Source: Forficula auricularia
Lineage: Eukaryota; Arthropoda; Insecta; Dermaptera; Forficulidae
Length of the DNA stretch: 64,000 bases
NCBI GenBank assembly: GCA_024734495.1
Contig: JALMQS010000885.1
Span: 1-64,000, forward strand
Reading direction: 5' to 3'
Of this stretch, positions 22,454-33,098 are shown piece after piece (the stretch's first letter is position 1; each line of letters begins with the position of its first letter). A model generated the notes under the pieces. The model was not told where the DNA came from, ran no database searches, and saw only the letters and a list, made by a program, of their open reading frames with translations. Position numbers and translations under genes: made by a program.

Positions 22454-23133
22454 ATAAAACACTAAAGGTATAAATAATTATCTTATTTAGATTACAACTA
22501 AACGACGAAATATTAACATGAAATTACTTTTTGAAGTCGGTGCCAAACAAACTATACCTATAAGCGAGCGTACCCGCCAAACGTACTAAGTAAGATCCGT
22601 CGAGTGCGATTCATAAAAGGTATATGTTTGGCACCGACTTCAAAAAGTAATTTCATGTTAATATTTCGTCGTTTGGTTGTAACTAAATAAGATAATAATT
22701 ATTTTATACCTTTTAGTGTATTTTTATATTTGTTGCATTTAATTTTTTGAAGTCGGTTTTTATTTTTTCTTAAAAATTTTTATTTTTCTCTTTTTAGTGA
22801 TGTTATTAATAGTGATCATATCATCAGAACTTGACCAAATTAATATGACACCATCCTAAGACACCCCTTTCGGATAAAAGAACCATCGAAATCGGTTCAT
22901 AAACAAAGAGGTTAGGTCTAAACAAACAAACTAATAAAAAAGGTCTAATACCTATGAAAAAAAATCGAAAAAAAAATGGGACCAATCGGAAGCTAGACTG
23001 GACCCAATGCAAAAAAAATTTTCAAAATCGGTTGACAATTGGCGGAGATATGAGTAGCATAGGCACAAAAAAAAAAAAAAAAAAAAAAAAATTCAGTCGA
23101 ATAGAGAACCTCCTCCTTTTTTGAAGTCGGTTA
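22454..23133. repeat. Composite unit: palindrome plus RTE-like tail
   Basis: Positions 22454-22735 form a palindrome with a ~60-bp loop (same family as position 1). Positions 22750-23133 start with GAAGTCGGTTTTTATTT and end TTTTTGAAGTCGGTTAAAAA. The tail text (CTTGACCAAATTAATATG, AACCTCCTCC) resembles the 3' region of arthropod RTE LINEs. A 45-bp stretch with TCTATAGTTTAGTG precedes both this unit and the next, so the two stand in tandem. Confidence 0.75.
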
Positions 23134-23186
23134 AAAATACAATTAAATCTATAGTTTAGTGAAATTTTGTCAAAAATAATAATGTA

Positions 23187-24035
23187 AAAATCAAATAAAA
23201 TACACTAAAAGTATAAAATAATTTATCTTATTTAGTTACAACTAAACGACGAAATATTAACATGAAATCACTTTTTGAAGTCGGTGCCAAACAAACTATA
23301 CCTATAGCGAACGTACCGGTCGCCAAACGTACTAAGTAAGATCCGTCGAGTGAGATTCATAAAAGGTATATGTTTGGCACCGACTTCAAAAAGTAATTTC
23401 ATGTTAATATTTCGTCGTTTAGTTGTAACTAAATAAGATAATTATTTTATACCTTTTAGTGTATTTTATTTGTTGAATTTAATTTTTTTGAAGTCGGTTT
23501 TTTATTTTTTTCTTAAAAATTATTTTTGTTTTTCTCTTTTTAGTGATGTTATTAATAGTGGTTTAATATAATACCTTGCATGCATCTCGTAAGAGAAAGC
23601 GTCGGGCGAATGAATAAGAAAATGATAATAAAATTCAATTCATAAATATATAAATTCTCTCGAAATGTTTGCTGGTTTTAAATGAATGTTTTAAGATTGT
23701 TTTTTTATATAAAAGATCCTATTTCCGTTATTTTATGATTTGATCATATTATCAGAACTTGACCAAATTAATATGGTTCCACCCCTAAGGCACCCCCTTT
23801 ACAATAAAAAAAGAATCATCGAAATCGGTCCATAAACAAAGAAGTTATGCGTGTACATACATTACAAAAAAGGTCCAATACGAATGAAAAAAAAAACGGG
23901 ACCAATCGGAAGCTAGACTGAACCCAATGCAAAAAACCCATCAAAATCGGTTCACAATTGACGGAGATATGAGGTAACATAGACACAAAAAAAAATCAGT
24001 AGAATAGAGAACCTCTTTTGAAGTCGGTTAAAAAT
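23187..24035. repeat. Composite unit: palindrome plus RTE-like tail, second copy
   Basis: Same architecture as 22454-23133. The palindrome ends near 23480, and a ~550-bp tail runs to GAAGTCGGTTAAAAA at 24035. The tail has ~170 bp (about 23560-23740) that the other copies lack. No coding capacity. Confidence 0.75.
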
Positions 24036-24521
24036 TAAATAAAATTATTAACTTTAACGGATCGTTGCTAAACTTTAACCATAGTCATTTTAAATATTAA
24101 AATATGTTAATTCCTATTAAGGACCGACCAAATAAATTAATGCCTTCAATTTCCGTATCAAAATTTATTATTTTTATAAATAAAAAGAGGACACGAGCAC
24201 TTTTGAATCCAATTTTTTAAAAAAACTTTATTTCAAATAAATTTGGTTTAAAATTTACTGCAAAGTACTTAAAAATGTAATTTTTCTAAAAACACTTTTT
24301 TGGGGCCATCGGGGTACTAAAATAGAATATTAAATTTGATCAAAATTGGTTAACCCTTTTTAAAAATATTTAGAAAAACTAAAAAAATACTAGAATAAAG
24401 TATTAGTGTTTGTCGGTCGATGGTTATCAACCCCCTTCAGCTTATCAAACTCAACGCTGTAAATTGAACTTACATTGAACGCGTTTAAGACATTTAGACC
24501 AAAAATAGTGGTCTTGTAAAC
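24036..24521. other. AT-rich unassigned DNA
   Basis: No ORF or repeat assigned. The last 8 bases are the target duplication of the following hAT element. Confidence 0.4.
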
Positions 24522-24897
24522 CAGTGGTTCTTAACCTTTTTAAGCCGCGACCCAAATTTGAGAAATATCTTTATGTTGCAACCCCCTAAAAAAGATATAT
24601 ATTTTTAATTACCTTTATTTAGACCATACTTAAGCAATTTTTGTAAATTTTACAATCATGATATTTTTTTAACTTGCATATATTTTTTTTTTTAACAATT
24701 AAGATAACCCAAGGTACTTTTCGATCCAATGAAAATCTAATGAAAAAGCACGTGTTTTTCATATTTTCACTTTTAATAGTATTGAATAAATCAAAATATA
24801 TTCTTATACTTATTGAAAATATTTGGACTCTGGGCGACCCAAAGAATATGCTTCACGACCTAATTTTGGGTCGCGACCCATAGGTTAAGAAACACTG
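24522..24897. mobile_element. hAT MITE with perfect 8-bp duplication
   Basis: Ends CAGTGGTTCTTAACC and (reverse) CAGTGTTTCTTAACC; inner ends carry the mirrored GCCGCGACCCAAA/TTTGGGTCGCGACC. Flanked by TTGTAAAC at 24514-24521 and 24898-24905. The end sequence is of the hAT-Charlie type. It has no transposase. Confidence 0.92.
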
Positions 24898-25274
24898 TTG
24901 TAAACTACCTTCGGGCCCTCGCCCCTTAAACTTCAGGAAAATAAGAATCCGTACGTCTTCACCCTCCAAAGCTGACATTTTTTTTAAACTACTCCCTGTT
25001 AATTGTAATAAAGTAATAGAATGTCTTCAATTTCATTTCAAATTATTCAATTTATTTATTTATTTTATGTCAACGTTTCGGTCTGATTTTATTAGCAACA
25101 ATACTCTACTGAAGGTCGAAAAAAAGCGAAACGTTGGCAATTTTTTTCAATTGAAAATTGAAAAGTTTTTGTTTTGCCGAGAGTAGCAGAGTTGTTGATT
25201 CACAAAGAGAAACAAAGAGGTTGTCCTCTGCTTGATGCAAATAAACATACACACATATATATCGAGATGATATA

Positions 25275-25311
<37 letters not shown>

Positions 25312-25811
25312 GAGCTTTTCGTGGGTGCCTTGCTGGTGACCTGGCGGGCAGCGTCTGGGTCTGAAATTTTTGTTCCTCTTAAAAAACCACACTTCAAATG
25401 TATACCCGTAAACTACCGAAAATACATCGTCTCTTAAAAGTTTCGCCTCTTTATTTTGAGTGGCGAGGGGGGGGGGCAGAAGGAATAATTATCAATATAT
25501 TTAATGTTTCTAATTTAATGTTTTTAAAATGAATTGGAGTCTTTCCTTTCAAAATTCGAGTCAAAATTACAATTATATTTCAAATTTGCCTGGTTAATGA
25601 AAATCGATTGGAGGCATCAGTTTAAAATCCGAGCTGACAATTATATTTCAAATTTACCTCGTTAATTAATATATATTTAATATTTCTTAAAATCTATTGG
25701 TGTTTTTTCATTTTCATTCGAGTTCAAATGAATACAATATTATCTCGACACAAAGTCTAAATCAAAAATAAATAGTTTTAGTAACAGAAATCAAGTTACA
25801 AATAGTAATGT
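24898..25811. other. Repeat fragments and (TA)n run
   Basis: Positions 25060-25150 contain AACGTTTCGG and CGAAACGTTGG in inverted order, a small foldback remnant. Positions 25161-25312 hold GCCGAGAGTAGCAGA, the dispersed repeat of 3993-4085 (inverted) and a TA run (25276-25310). Nothing is seen in 25440-25811. Confidence 0.5.
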
Positions 25812-25885
25812 TTCATTGGTGTAATAGCTAGAGCTGATGCCCTTAGTTCAAGAGTTCGTCGGTTCGATTCTAGGCAAGAGGGTAT
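25812..25885 (+). other. tRNA-like sequence (SINE head or tRNA pseudogene)
   Basis: A-box-like TGGTGTAATAGCTAGAGC and B box GGTTCGATTCT are spaced as in a tRNA promoter, ending in GGCAAGAGGG. The arms do not pair well enough to call a working tRNA. Confidence 0.5.
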
Positions 25886-25949
25886 TTTTTTAAAGAAAAT
25901 TCTCTCAGCGTTGTTACAAATTAATCTATGCTCTTATATATAGTATTAT

Positions 25950-26110
25950 TTATTTGTTTGAGACTATAGTTTCGAAGACTTGGTCTTCATCATCAGTCTT
26001 TTTTAATTATAAATGTTGTTTTTCATGGAGTCAATATCGTATGGATATTGAAAATGTGATGTTCTTTTACTGGTTGGCAGCTTAGAATTAGACTCCATGA
26101 AAAACATAAA
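25950..26110 (-). repeat. Partial foldback with hammerhead-like motif
   Basis: Reverse-complement copy of the right arm of 1459-1750. The motif at 25962-25996 is base-for-base identical to 1708-1742. The second arm is reduced to a short inverted piece near 26080-26110. Confidence 0.75.
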
Positions 26111-26361
26111 TTTAAAGTTAATGTTTTTATAGAACAGTTAACATAGTCAATTCACAAATTAAAAATAGATTTTAAGAAATGTTAAAAATTGCAAATCTTT
26201 TTGGATTTTTAAGGCCAAAAACATTGCTAACATTATCAGAAAAAAACCCCTCTAAAGTCGACAAGAGAATTACAAAAACATTATTGCAATGATTTATCAG
26301 AAAATTTTCCGATACAATTAATTAATGCGGTATATTTTCTTAAAAATGACATTAATGCCAA

Positions 26362-26400
26362 TCTATATATATATAAAATTAAGGTTTTGTCTGTACAGTC
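26362..26400 (+). mobile_element. Helitron 5' end
   Basis: A|TCTATATATATATAAAATT followed by AAGGTTTTGTCTGTACAG matches the 5' ends of the three Helitron copies but on the plus strand. Similarity stops after ~38 bp. I found no partner 3' end, so this is a fragment or another subfamily. Confidence 0.6.
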
Positions 26401-26933
26401 AGTATAGTGTTCGAGGAAAGGATTTGTTTAAGTTATTGGAAATGATCATATTTAGTTGTAATTATGTATAAATTGGTAATTTTATTTTTGGTATTTTAAA
26501 AATAAAATAAAAGAAGTTGTTTCGTAGAATTTTTGAATGCTTGACTTAATTATTTACTCCTTTTCTTTTAAAGACAAAACCTTTTATCTACCATCCAAAT
26601 TTCACAGACAACATTCAAAATCTCTTAACTACACTAAAAAATAATTAATAACCCCAATTTGCAAAAAAAAGAAGATGTCTTTATCAATTAATTATTCAAT
26701 AACAACAAATATTCTTATTTAGGTTGAATGGCAAAATAGTTTTTTGTGCCTACTGTAAAATTTGTTGTTTTGTAGTTAAGAAGTTTTGGAATTTAAGAAT
26801 CGATATGTGGTTTATTATATATTTTATTTTTTTACATTTAAAATTGCACTTATTACTTTTTTCCTTGTACCTAATCATTGAATTTTCAAAAGTTTATCGG
26901 GGCCTACATTTTGTTTTGTGAGGGGGGGGGGGG
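26401..26933. other. AT-rich unassigned DNA
   Basis: No supported feature. It ends in a G-run that adjoins the hAT element. Confidence 0.4.
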
Positions 26934-27007
26934 CAGCGCCGTAACTAGGCAGGTGCAACAGGTGCACCCGCACAGAGCCCAGAGATCTAGGGGGCCCTAA
27001 ACCGAAA

Positions 27008-27199
27008 TTGTTAATTGAATTTTCTATGCTATCAATTGCTTCGTGTGTGAGAAGTTTTAGCAAGTTAAAATTAATTAAAAACTATTTAAGGTCTACTATT
27101 GGACAAGATAGATTATCCAATCTTGCCATAATATCTAGTACCTGGAGGCACCGAGCGATGTTCGGTAACTTCTTCCTTCAGTCAAAAGCTTTATTTTAA
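27008..27199 (+). pseudogene. hAT transposase C-terminal (dimerisation) remnant
   Basis: 63 codons containing CVRSFSKLKLIKNYLRST and QDRLSNLAIIS, the conserved end of hAT transposases, where it serves dimerisation and cutting. The DDE part and BED finger are missing. The upstream end of the element is only ~75 bp away, so the deletion removed the 5' bulk of the gene. Confidence 0.85.
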
Positions 27200-27566
27200 T
27201 ATTATTTTTAATTTAAAATTCTGATAAAAAGGTCGATTTTTATTTGAGAGCTGTTTTCAAATTAATACAAATATATATAATGTATTTGACCACTGTAGCC
27301 CCCCCCCCCCACCTCCACCCCGCTCGACCTTATCCCCCACCTCCTGCACCTGTTTTGATTCAACCACATGATTCATTTTTATTCATCCAATTGTTAATAA
27401 ATAAAACCTATCAAAATGTGTTATTTTTTCTGAAAATTGAGACCTGGTTATGCGAAAGATATTTTTAAATAAATTCTTGATTATTTTTTATTCTATTAAA
27501 TAAATAAGGTTCTTTATAAAAACAATTATAAAACGTTTGTTAATAATTCTAACGTTGAATCACAAT

Positions 27567-27721
27567 CGAGGGGTGAATCGCGACCTAAAATCGTGTACAC
27601 CTACTTCCAATTCCACTTTCATTTCCAAGTAGAAGACAATAGATTATCTAATGAATTCCAAAGTAATTCCAAATAATTCCAAAGAAGGTGTACACCTAAT
27701 TTCAATTGCGGTTCACCCCTG
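27567..27721. mobile_element. hAT MITE, 155 bp
   Basis: Ends CGAGGGGTGAATCGC and (reverse) CAGGGGTGAACCGC, with the mirrored inner motif GGTGTACACCTA. Flanked by ATCACAAT at 27559-27566 and 27722-27729. A second copy lies at 38739-38903. Confidence 0.9.
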
Positions 27722-28216
27722 ATCACAATAGTTCTTCAAGGCCTTTGAGAACAATGAATTAAGCCAACCCATTGTCTGTCTGGGTACAAAAGTAAAAGAG
27801 TAACCTTTTTTTTTAAACCCTAAGAATGGGATTTATCTACCTGAGAATAATTAATTTGTTTACGGAAAAAACCCATCAAAAAACAATTTTGTCGAAGATG
27901 AGACCGCGACAGATCGAATTGTCACCCCAAAAATCCCATAACCCGTGAATTTCATCAAAATCGTTAAGAGCCGTTTTCAAAATAGAACTGATACAAATAT
28001 ATATATAAACAAATATACAATTTTTTCTCGTTTAATAAGAGTAGATAGATAGAGTATAACATCGCAAAGGATATTAATTATGACTATATAATTAATGACT
28101 TTGCTCAAATGAAAGCTAGAAGAGTACAATTAAATGAAAATTAAATATTCTTATAATATAAATAATGTAAAATATTTTTATGTACAATAAATTTTTATAT
28201 GATATCTATTTGAACT

Positions 28217-28705
28217 CAGTGCTGGATTTCCGCCTAGGCCCACAAGGCCCGGGCCTAGGGGCCCAGCCGGCCTGGGGGCCCCGGTTGCGGAATCTTTTTT
28301 TTTTTTTTTTCAACCTAAAAAGATCACAAGGGATCTACAACAGACATTACAAATATCATACAAGTATACAATCACAATTTCTGGCTAAACAAATATCGAT
28401 TAACATTATCATTAAAATTACTAAGAGTTTTTACGTTGGATTGCTGCTCCATTTACATAAGCTCAAAAGCTCTCTTACTTGATCTGTTTGTATCATATTG
28501 TTTATTTTCTTTGTAATTAAATTGGCCTAATATTTTACATTAAAAAGGCTAGATGCCCCTACAAATACAATGTTCTTGAATAAAAAAAAAAATGTTCTGT
28601 TCTAGGGCATTTAATTTGCTAAATTTCTAAAATAGCTTAGAGATGGTGGGGGGGGGGGCAAATGTCAAGTGCCTAGGGGCCCTGGGTCTCTTAAATCAGC
28701 CCCTG
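28217..28705. mobile_element. hAT MITE with perfect 8-bp duplication
   Basis: Starts CAGTGCTGGATTTCC, ends AAATCAGCCCCTG. Flanked by TTTGAACT at 28209-28216 and 28706-28713. The interior includes a LINE 3'-UTR piece related to 14225-14280 and palindromic GGGCCTAGGGGCCC. Confidence 0.92.
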
Positions 28706-28792
28706 TTTGAACTATAATTACTTTTTCCCAAAAAATATAGGGGGCCTAAATTTTTTTTGCACAGGGCCCAAAAAAAGCAAGTTACGGCGCTG

Positions 28793-29019
28793 GAGGGGGG
28801 GGGGGGGGGCACCTAAATCCTGAGTTTTGAGTGATTTCTTATCATTGTTGAGAGGTAAACTGTCAGTTCATCAGTTGTCAAACATGACATGAGCTGTCAC
28901 GGAAGTTAATTGACATTTTTAATATTATTTGTATTTCTCGGACCGTTGGGTGTTTTGCCATTGCTTTTATTAAGAGTATAATATATAGTTATTCCCAAAA
29001 CGTTGCTTGTATATATTAC
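28793..29019 (-). other. Presumed start of intron downstream of the exon at 29020
   Basis: On the minus strand the sequence continues from the donor GTAATATAT at 29019 into AT-rich DNA. No second exon was recognised further along the minus strand in this window. Confidence 0.35.
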
Positions 29020-29262
29020 CTTTTTAAATTTCAAGGCGTGGACGACGAGCTCCTGGCGAAGGAGCCTGTCTGCCAGCAACAGAGCTGCGCCCCCGCCGAT
29101 TAGACAGAGGCCGATCACTCGACGCCAGTAAAACCTCCCCTGCACCCTGGACGACCATCCTGACGGGGGTGCATTTGAAAACCTTTTCGAAAACAAAGGA
29201 TAAACAGAATTTTGACGAATTGTTCGGGTAATGGTTTGACGGATCTGTCCAAAAGCCGCCAT
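29020..29262 (-). CDS. First exon of an unrecognised, probably mitochondrial membrane protein
   Basis: 81 codons from ATG (29262) to a splice donor AAG|GTAATATAT at 29020/29019, ending in phase 0. The N-terminus (MAAFGQIRQTITRTIRQ) is rich in Arg, Ser and Thr and lacks acidic residues, like a mitochondrial presequence. FYWRRVIG is followed by a hydrophobic stretch (LCLIGGGAALLLA) that could span a membrane, then a polar tail ending in HALKFKK. The exon is clearly more GC-rich than its surroundings and matches no repeat here. The frame stays open past the donor for 37 codons, but that part is AT-rich and unlike protein. The N-terminal layout recalls mitochondrial kinases of the ADCK group, but that is only a resemblance in general character. 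Confidence 0.6.
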
Positions 29263-29340
29263 GACTATGCCAACTTAACAACGAAAAAATCACTAAATAG
29301 CAATTGATTTGAAAATAATAATAATTTTAAGAAAAAATAA

Positions 29341-30178
29341 AACCGACTTCAAAAAAAAATTAAATGCAACAAATAAAATACACTAAAAGGTATAAAATAA
29401 TTATTATCTTATTTAGTTACAACTAAACGACGAAATATTAACATGAAATTACTTTTTGAAGTCGGTGCCAAACATATACCTTTTATGAATCGCAATCGAC
29501 GGATCTTACTTAGGGCCGGTTGTATGTCGCAAAGTAAATGCTTTTTAATCAGATGACAGGAACTTTCAGTGCCTGTCATCTAATTAACCATCAGGTCATC
29601 CATTTACCATCTACCGTTTGTTAGTGGTAAAAAGCATTTACTTACGGCCCTTAGTACGTTTGAAGGGTATGCTCGATTATAGGTATAGTTTGTTTGGTAC
29701 AGACTTCAAAAAGTGATTTCATGTTAATATTTCGTCGTTTAGTTGTAACTAAATAAGATAATAATTATTTTATACGTTTTAGTGTATTTTATTTGTTGTA
29801 TTTAATTTTTTGAAGTCGGTTTTATTTTTTTCTTAAAAATTATTTTTATTTTTCTCTTTTTAGTGATATTATTATTAGTGATCATATCATCAGAACTTGA
29901 CCAAATTAATATGGCACCATCCCTAAGATACCCTCTTTCCAATAAAAAAAGAATCATTGAAATCGGTTCATAAGCTAAGAAGTTAGGCCTGAACAAACCT
30001 AACCAAAAACGGTCTAATACCAATGAAAAAAAAACGGGATCAATCGGAAGCTAGACTGAACCCAATGCAAAAAGAATTTTCAAAATCGGTTCACAATTGG
30101 CGGAGATATGAAATAACATAGACACAAAAAAAAATTCAGTTGAATAGAGAACTTCCTCTCTTTTTGAAGTCGGTTAAT
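29341..30178. repeat. Composite unit: palindrome plus RTE-like tail, with nested MITE
   Basis: Begins AACCGACTTCAAAAA, the reverse of the tail's closing motif. The palindrome (29370-29800) is split by a Harbinger MITE at 29513-29650. The tail (29811-30178) ends TTTTTGAAGTCGGTTAA. It is the best-bounded copy of the unit also seen at 22454 and 23187. Confidence 0.8.
29513..29650. mobile_element. Harbinger MITE nested in the palindrome
   Basis: GGGCCGGTTGTATGTCGC start and CGGCCC end, flanked by TTA (29510-29512, 29651-29653). Comparison with the empty site in the copies at 22600 and 23330 (ACTTAGTACG there, reverse orientation) shows TTA was duplicated. Shorter than the 20068 copy. Confidence 0.92.
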
Positions 30179-30215
30179 AACAACAATCGAATTTTATTTT
30201 GTTATTGAATCTTTA

Positions 30216-30384
30216 GGCAGACCAAGGCAAAGATGGTTAGAAAATGTCATCAGAAATCTATGAAAGTTTGATCTGGGAGTGGAATGGGACTAATGGGAGC
30301 GATTGGCTCAAGATAGAATGATTTAGGAGACGCCTCATTAGAGAGGCTCTACAAGAGCGTTATGGCCATCTTAAGTAAGTAAGC
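30216..30384 (+). mobile_element. Severely 5'-truncated LINE tail
   Basis: Flanked by ATTGAATCTTTA at 30204-30215 and 30385-30396. Encodes GRPRQRWLENVIRNL and LAQDRMI with stops between, the conserved end of LINE ORF2 proteins, then a (TAAG)n tail. Confidence 0.85.
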
Positions 30385-30396
30385 ATTGAATCTTTA

Positions 30397-30932
30397 ACAT
30401 TTGAATATTATAATACAGTCAATGAAAAAATATTTTTTTTTGCAATATTTTTCTTTATGTTTCATTCAACAACCGCGCTCATTTTGAAAAGAATAATTAG
30501 ATAGAATTTGTCAAATAATTTTCTATTGAAGACTGCATTAACGGCTTATTACTATTCGCATTTACGTGTCATCAATGCAGCCCCACATAGTGAATTGGGC
30601 CTCATGACTAAAATTTTTCTGGGCACTATTTTTAAATATTTTCACGACCCTCGCAAGATGAAGCGGGTCCCAGGGCTAAAAAATTTTGTGGTCCTATTTT
30701 TATATTGTTTCGTGCCCCCCCACCCCCATGTTTAAATGAGCCCCAAAGTTAGGATTTTTGTGGTCCTCATTTTTAATTTTTTTATATCCCCCCCCCCCCC
30801 CACCCACACAATGTTCAAGTGGACTCCAGAGATAGAATTTTCTGGACCACATTTTTAAATTTTGTATGCCCCCCCCTTGTTGAAGTGGACTCCCAGGATA
30901 GAATTTTTCTTAAGCCCATTTTTAATTTTTAC
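30397..30932. other. AT-rich DNA with C-runs
   Basis: Three loosely repeated ~90-bp segments (30600-30930) share TTTTTAAAT and runs of C, e.g. 30788-30800. They look like a decayed minisatellite. No gene. Confidence 0.4.
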
Positions 30933-31620
30933 TTAACCATACAGGGTATGTTCAAGTATTGTAATCGTGCATGAAAAAAGTGTTTTTTTCCTTCTTTTTT
31001 TCGAAATATCTCAAAAACGGCCGAAACTATTTTGATTAAAAAAATTGATCGAAGCCATGGCATTTCGCTCTAACCTAATAAGTAAACATCGAAAAAATTA
31101 AATTTTTTGAGATAATAATTGATTTGTCAAAATGTCAGTTACTTAGTTAATCTGTGCGTTACCAAATTTTGTGGACGAGCTAGCTCAAAAACTAGTGTGA
31201 ATATCGATACCAAATTTCACACGTAGTTTTGGTTCATTGAGATTAAGAGCTGATTAGATTTTGGTGCATATCGACCCAAAATTAAGGGGGGTGGAGGGTG
31301 GTTAAAAATTAAAAATCTAGGCCATTTGAGCAAACTCAACCAAATTTTGTATACATAATCCGTGGGACCCCAGAAGTCTAAAAATGCAAAAACAAACCGC
31401 TTAAAATGGGGGCGGGGAGGGGGTGTAGGGTCAAAAAATAAAAATCTTGGCCATTTACCAAACTCAACCAAATTTTGTATACATAATCAGTGGGACCCCA
31501 GAAGTATAAAAATGCAAAAACTACCCGCGCCACCTACACGATTATAAATAATATTAGGGGCCGGGTTGTGTGGTAAAGTCAAGTGGATGGTCACATCAGA
31601 ACACGTCAGCTTATTTTACT
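30933..31620 (+). repeat. Composite minisatellite-bearing repeat, copy 1
   Basis: Order: TACTTAACCATACAGGG end; GTATTGTAATCGTGCATG; a conserved ~230-bp block; two to three minisatellite units (ATTTTGTATACATAATC, CCCAGAAGT); AATAATATTA; then GGGGCCGGGTTGTGTGG and ACACGTCAGCTTATTTT. The same order is seen at 49743-50577 and, inverted, at 47200-48018. Probably one non-autonomous transposon family of unknown class. Confidence 0.7.
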
Positions 31621-32294
31621 TTCTTACAAATCGTCAACCTCATGTAAAAAAAAAGTATGGAAGTAAGTGATTGGAAAAATTTTCGACCTCAATTTTTTTT
31701 TGCGAGACCTCATATTTAGAATTTAAGTATTTCATATAAAATAAAAAAAACTTAAAAGTTTTGGCTGAAAGTGAATAATTAGAATAGCATATTTTAACAA
31801 TTCAACTACGTTCAATATCTAAGTAATTATATATACAGGCCCGCCACAAGCCGATTCAGTGCCCGCATGCAAAAACTGTGACAATGCCGAGCCCCATTTT
31901 TATTTTTTTAAATTTTCAAAAAACAAAAAATTAATATAGTATTTTTTTAAAAATTTAAATAAAAACATGTTTTTGCAGTATTATAAGCTTTATATTCTAA
32001 AATTTACAGAATGGGATCAGAAGATATGACAAAAAATTTAAGTTTACTAAAAAAAAATCTCTGTTTTGTAATTATACTAAAATCACAATTGTAATCCATT
32101 ATTAGTAATATGTAATAAACTTATATTTTTTGTCAAATCTCCTGATCCCATTCTGTAAATTTCAGGATATAAAGCTTATAAACTGCAAAAAACATATATA
32201 TTTTCCAAAATTTATGACCTCTTGAAAGTGTCGCCCGCATCCCTGTATATATAAGTATATTTTCTTTTACTATAACATAAATATACATATTATA
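31621..32294. other. AT-rich DNA with an inverted repeat
   Basis: Positions about 31960-32050 and 32120-32210 are inverted copies (GAATGGGATCAG against CTGATCCCATTC). GCCCGCCACAAG near 31842 and GCCCGCATCCCTGTA near 32229 may be the outer ends of the same element. Confidence 0.5.
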
Positions 32295-32302
32295 GTATAT
32301 AT

Positions 32303-33098
32303 CAGAGGTGGTCACAACGTGGCTCGCGAGCCGCATGCGGCTCTTCAGCCAATCTCGTGCGGCTCTTGAACCCTCTTGAATAATACTGATTTTAAAAATT
32401 ACAGGGTGGGGCATAAATATCTACCATCTTTTGAAGAGGTATAAAAAAATGAAAAAAATTCAACTAGAAAAAACTGAATATATTTTTGAAAAGAACATAA
32501 AATAAATTTTTTTAATGTATTTTAAACATTATCAGAGAAAAAAAAAGGGGAGGGGAGTCAAAAATGAAAATTCTAGCCCTTTCAGCCAAAAAAAAAAAAT
32601 TTTGTATATATATTCTATGGACCCTCAGAAATACAAAACTAACCACCCAAAATGGAGGGAGGATCAAAAATGAAAATTCTAGCCTTTTTGACCAAACTAT
32701 GTATACAAAATTTGATTAGTTTTTACATTTCTAGCCTTTTAGGGGCCCATATATTATTAATTTGGTTGAATTTGGTCAAAAGGGCTAGAATTTTTTTTTG
32801 ACCCTCCCCCCTTTTGTCTGATAATGTTTAAAATACATATAAAAAAAATTCATTTATTTTCTTATCAAAAATATATTTAGTTTTTTCTAGTTAAATTTTT
32901 TCATTTTTTATATATCATCAAAATATGGTAGATCTTTATGACCCACCCTGTATAATAATTAAATTAAAATAATAATAATACAAAAATTAAATTAAATTTT
33001 TTAATGAAACATTAAATTAATCTCCAAACAATGTGGCTCGCTTTGAAACAATTTTATAAATTTGCGGCTCCCAAAGTTAAGAGTAGTGGCCACCCCTG
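32303..33098. mobile_element. hAT MITE split by a Tc1/mariner MITE
   Basis: Ends CAGAGGTGGTCACAACG and (reverse) CAGGGGTGGCCACTAC, flanked by GTATATAT and GTATATAC. The sub-terminal GTGGCTCGCGAGCCGCATG is typical of widespread hAT families. No transposase. Confidence 0.88.
32402..32950. mobile_element. Tc1/mariner-type MITE nested in the hAT MITE
   Basis: Inverted ends CAGGGTGGGGCATAAATATC and (reverse) CAGGGTGGGTCATAAAGATC, flanked by TA on both sides. The arms run ~120 bp. The middle contains units of the same minisatellite as in the Helitrons and composite repeats (AAAATTCTAGCC, GACCCTCCCCCC). Confidence 0.88.

Larger units (their letters stand above)
26934..28792 (+). mobile_element. Decayed hAT element containing two younger hAT MITEs
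   Basis: Ends CAGCGCCGTAACTAGG and (reverse) CAGCGCCGTAACTTGC. Flanks are a G-run on the left and GAGGGGGG on the right, in keeping with an 8-bp duplication. A hAT dimerisation remnant lies at 27008-27199. Nested insertions sit at 27567-27721 and 28217-28705. Positions 27830-28015 are another repeat. Confidence 0.8.

Noticed and set aside
25812..25885. Functional tRNA gene
   Set aside because: A and B boxes are present, but acceptor and anticodon stems do not pair well.
29024..29293. Alternative 89-codon minus ORF overlapping the candidate exon
   Set aside because: Out of frame with the presequence-like ORF, and it ends beyond the donor without a domain. The chosen frame has the better start and phase.
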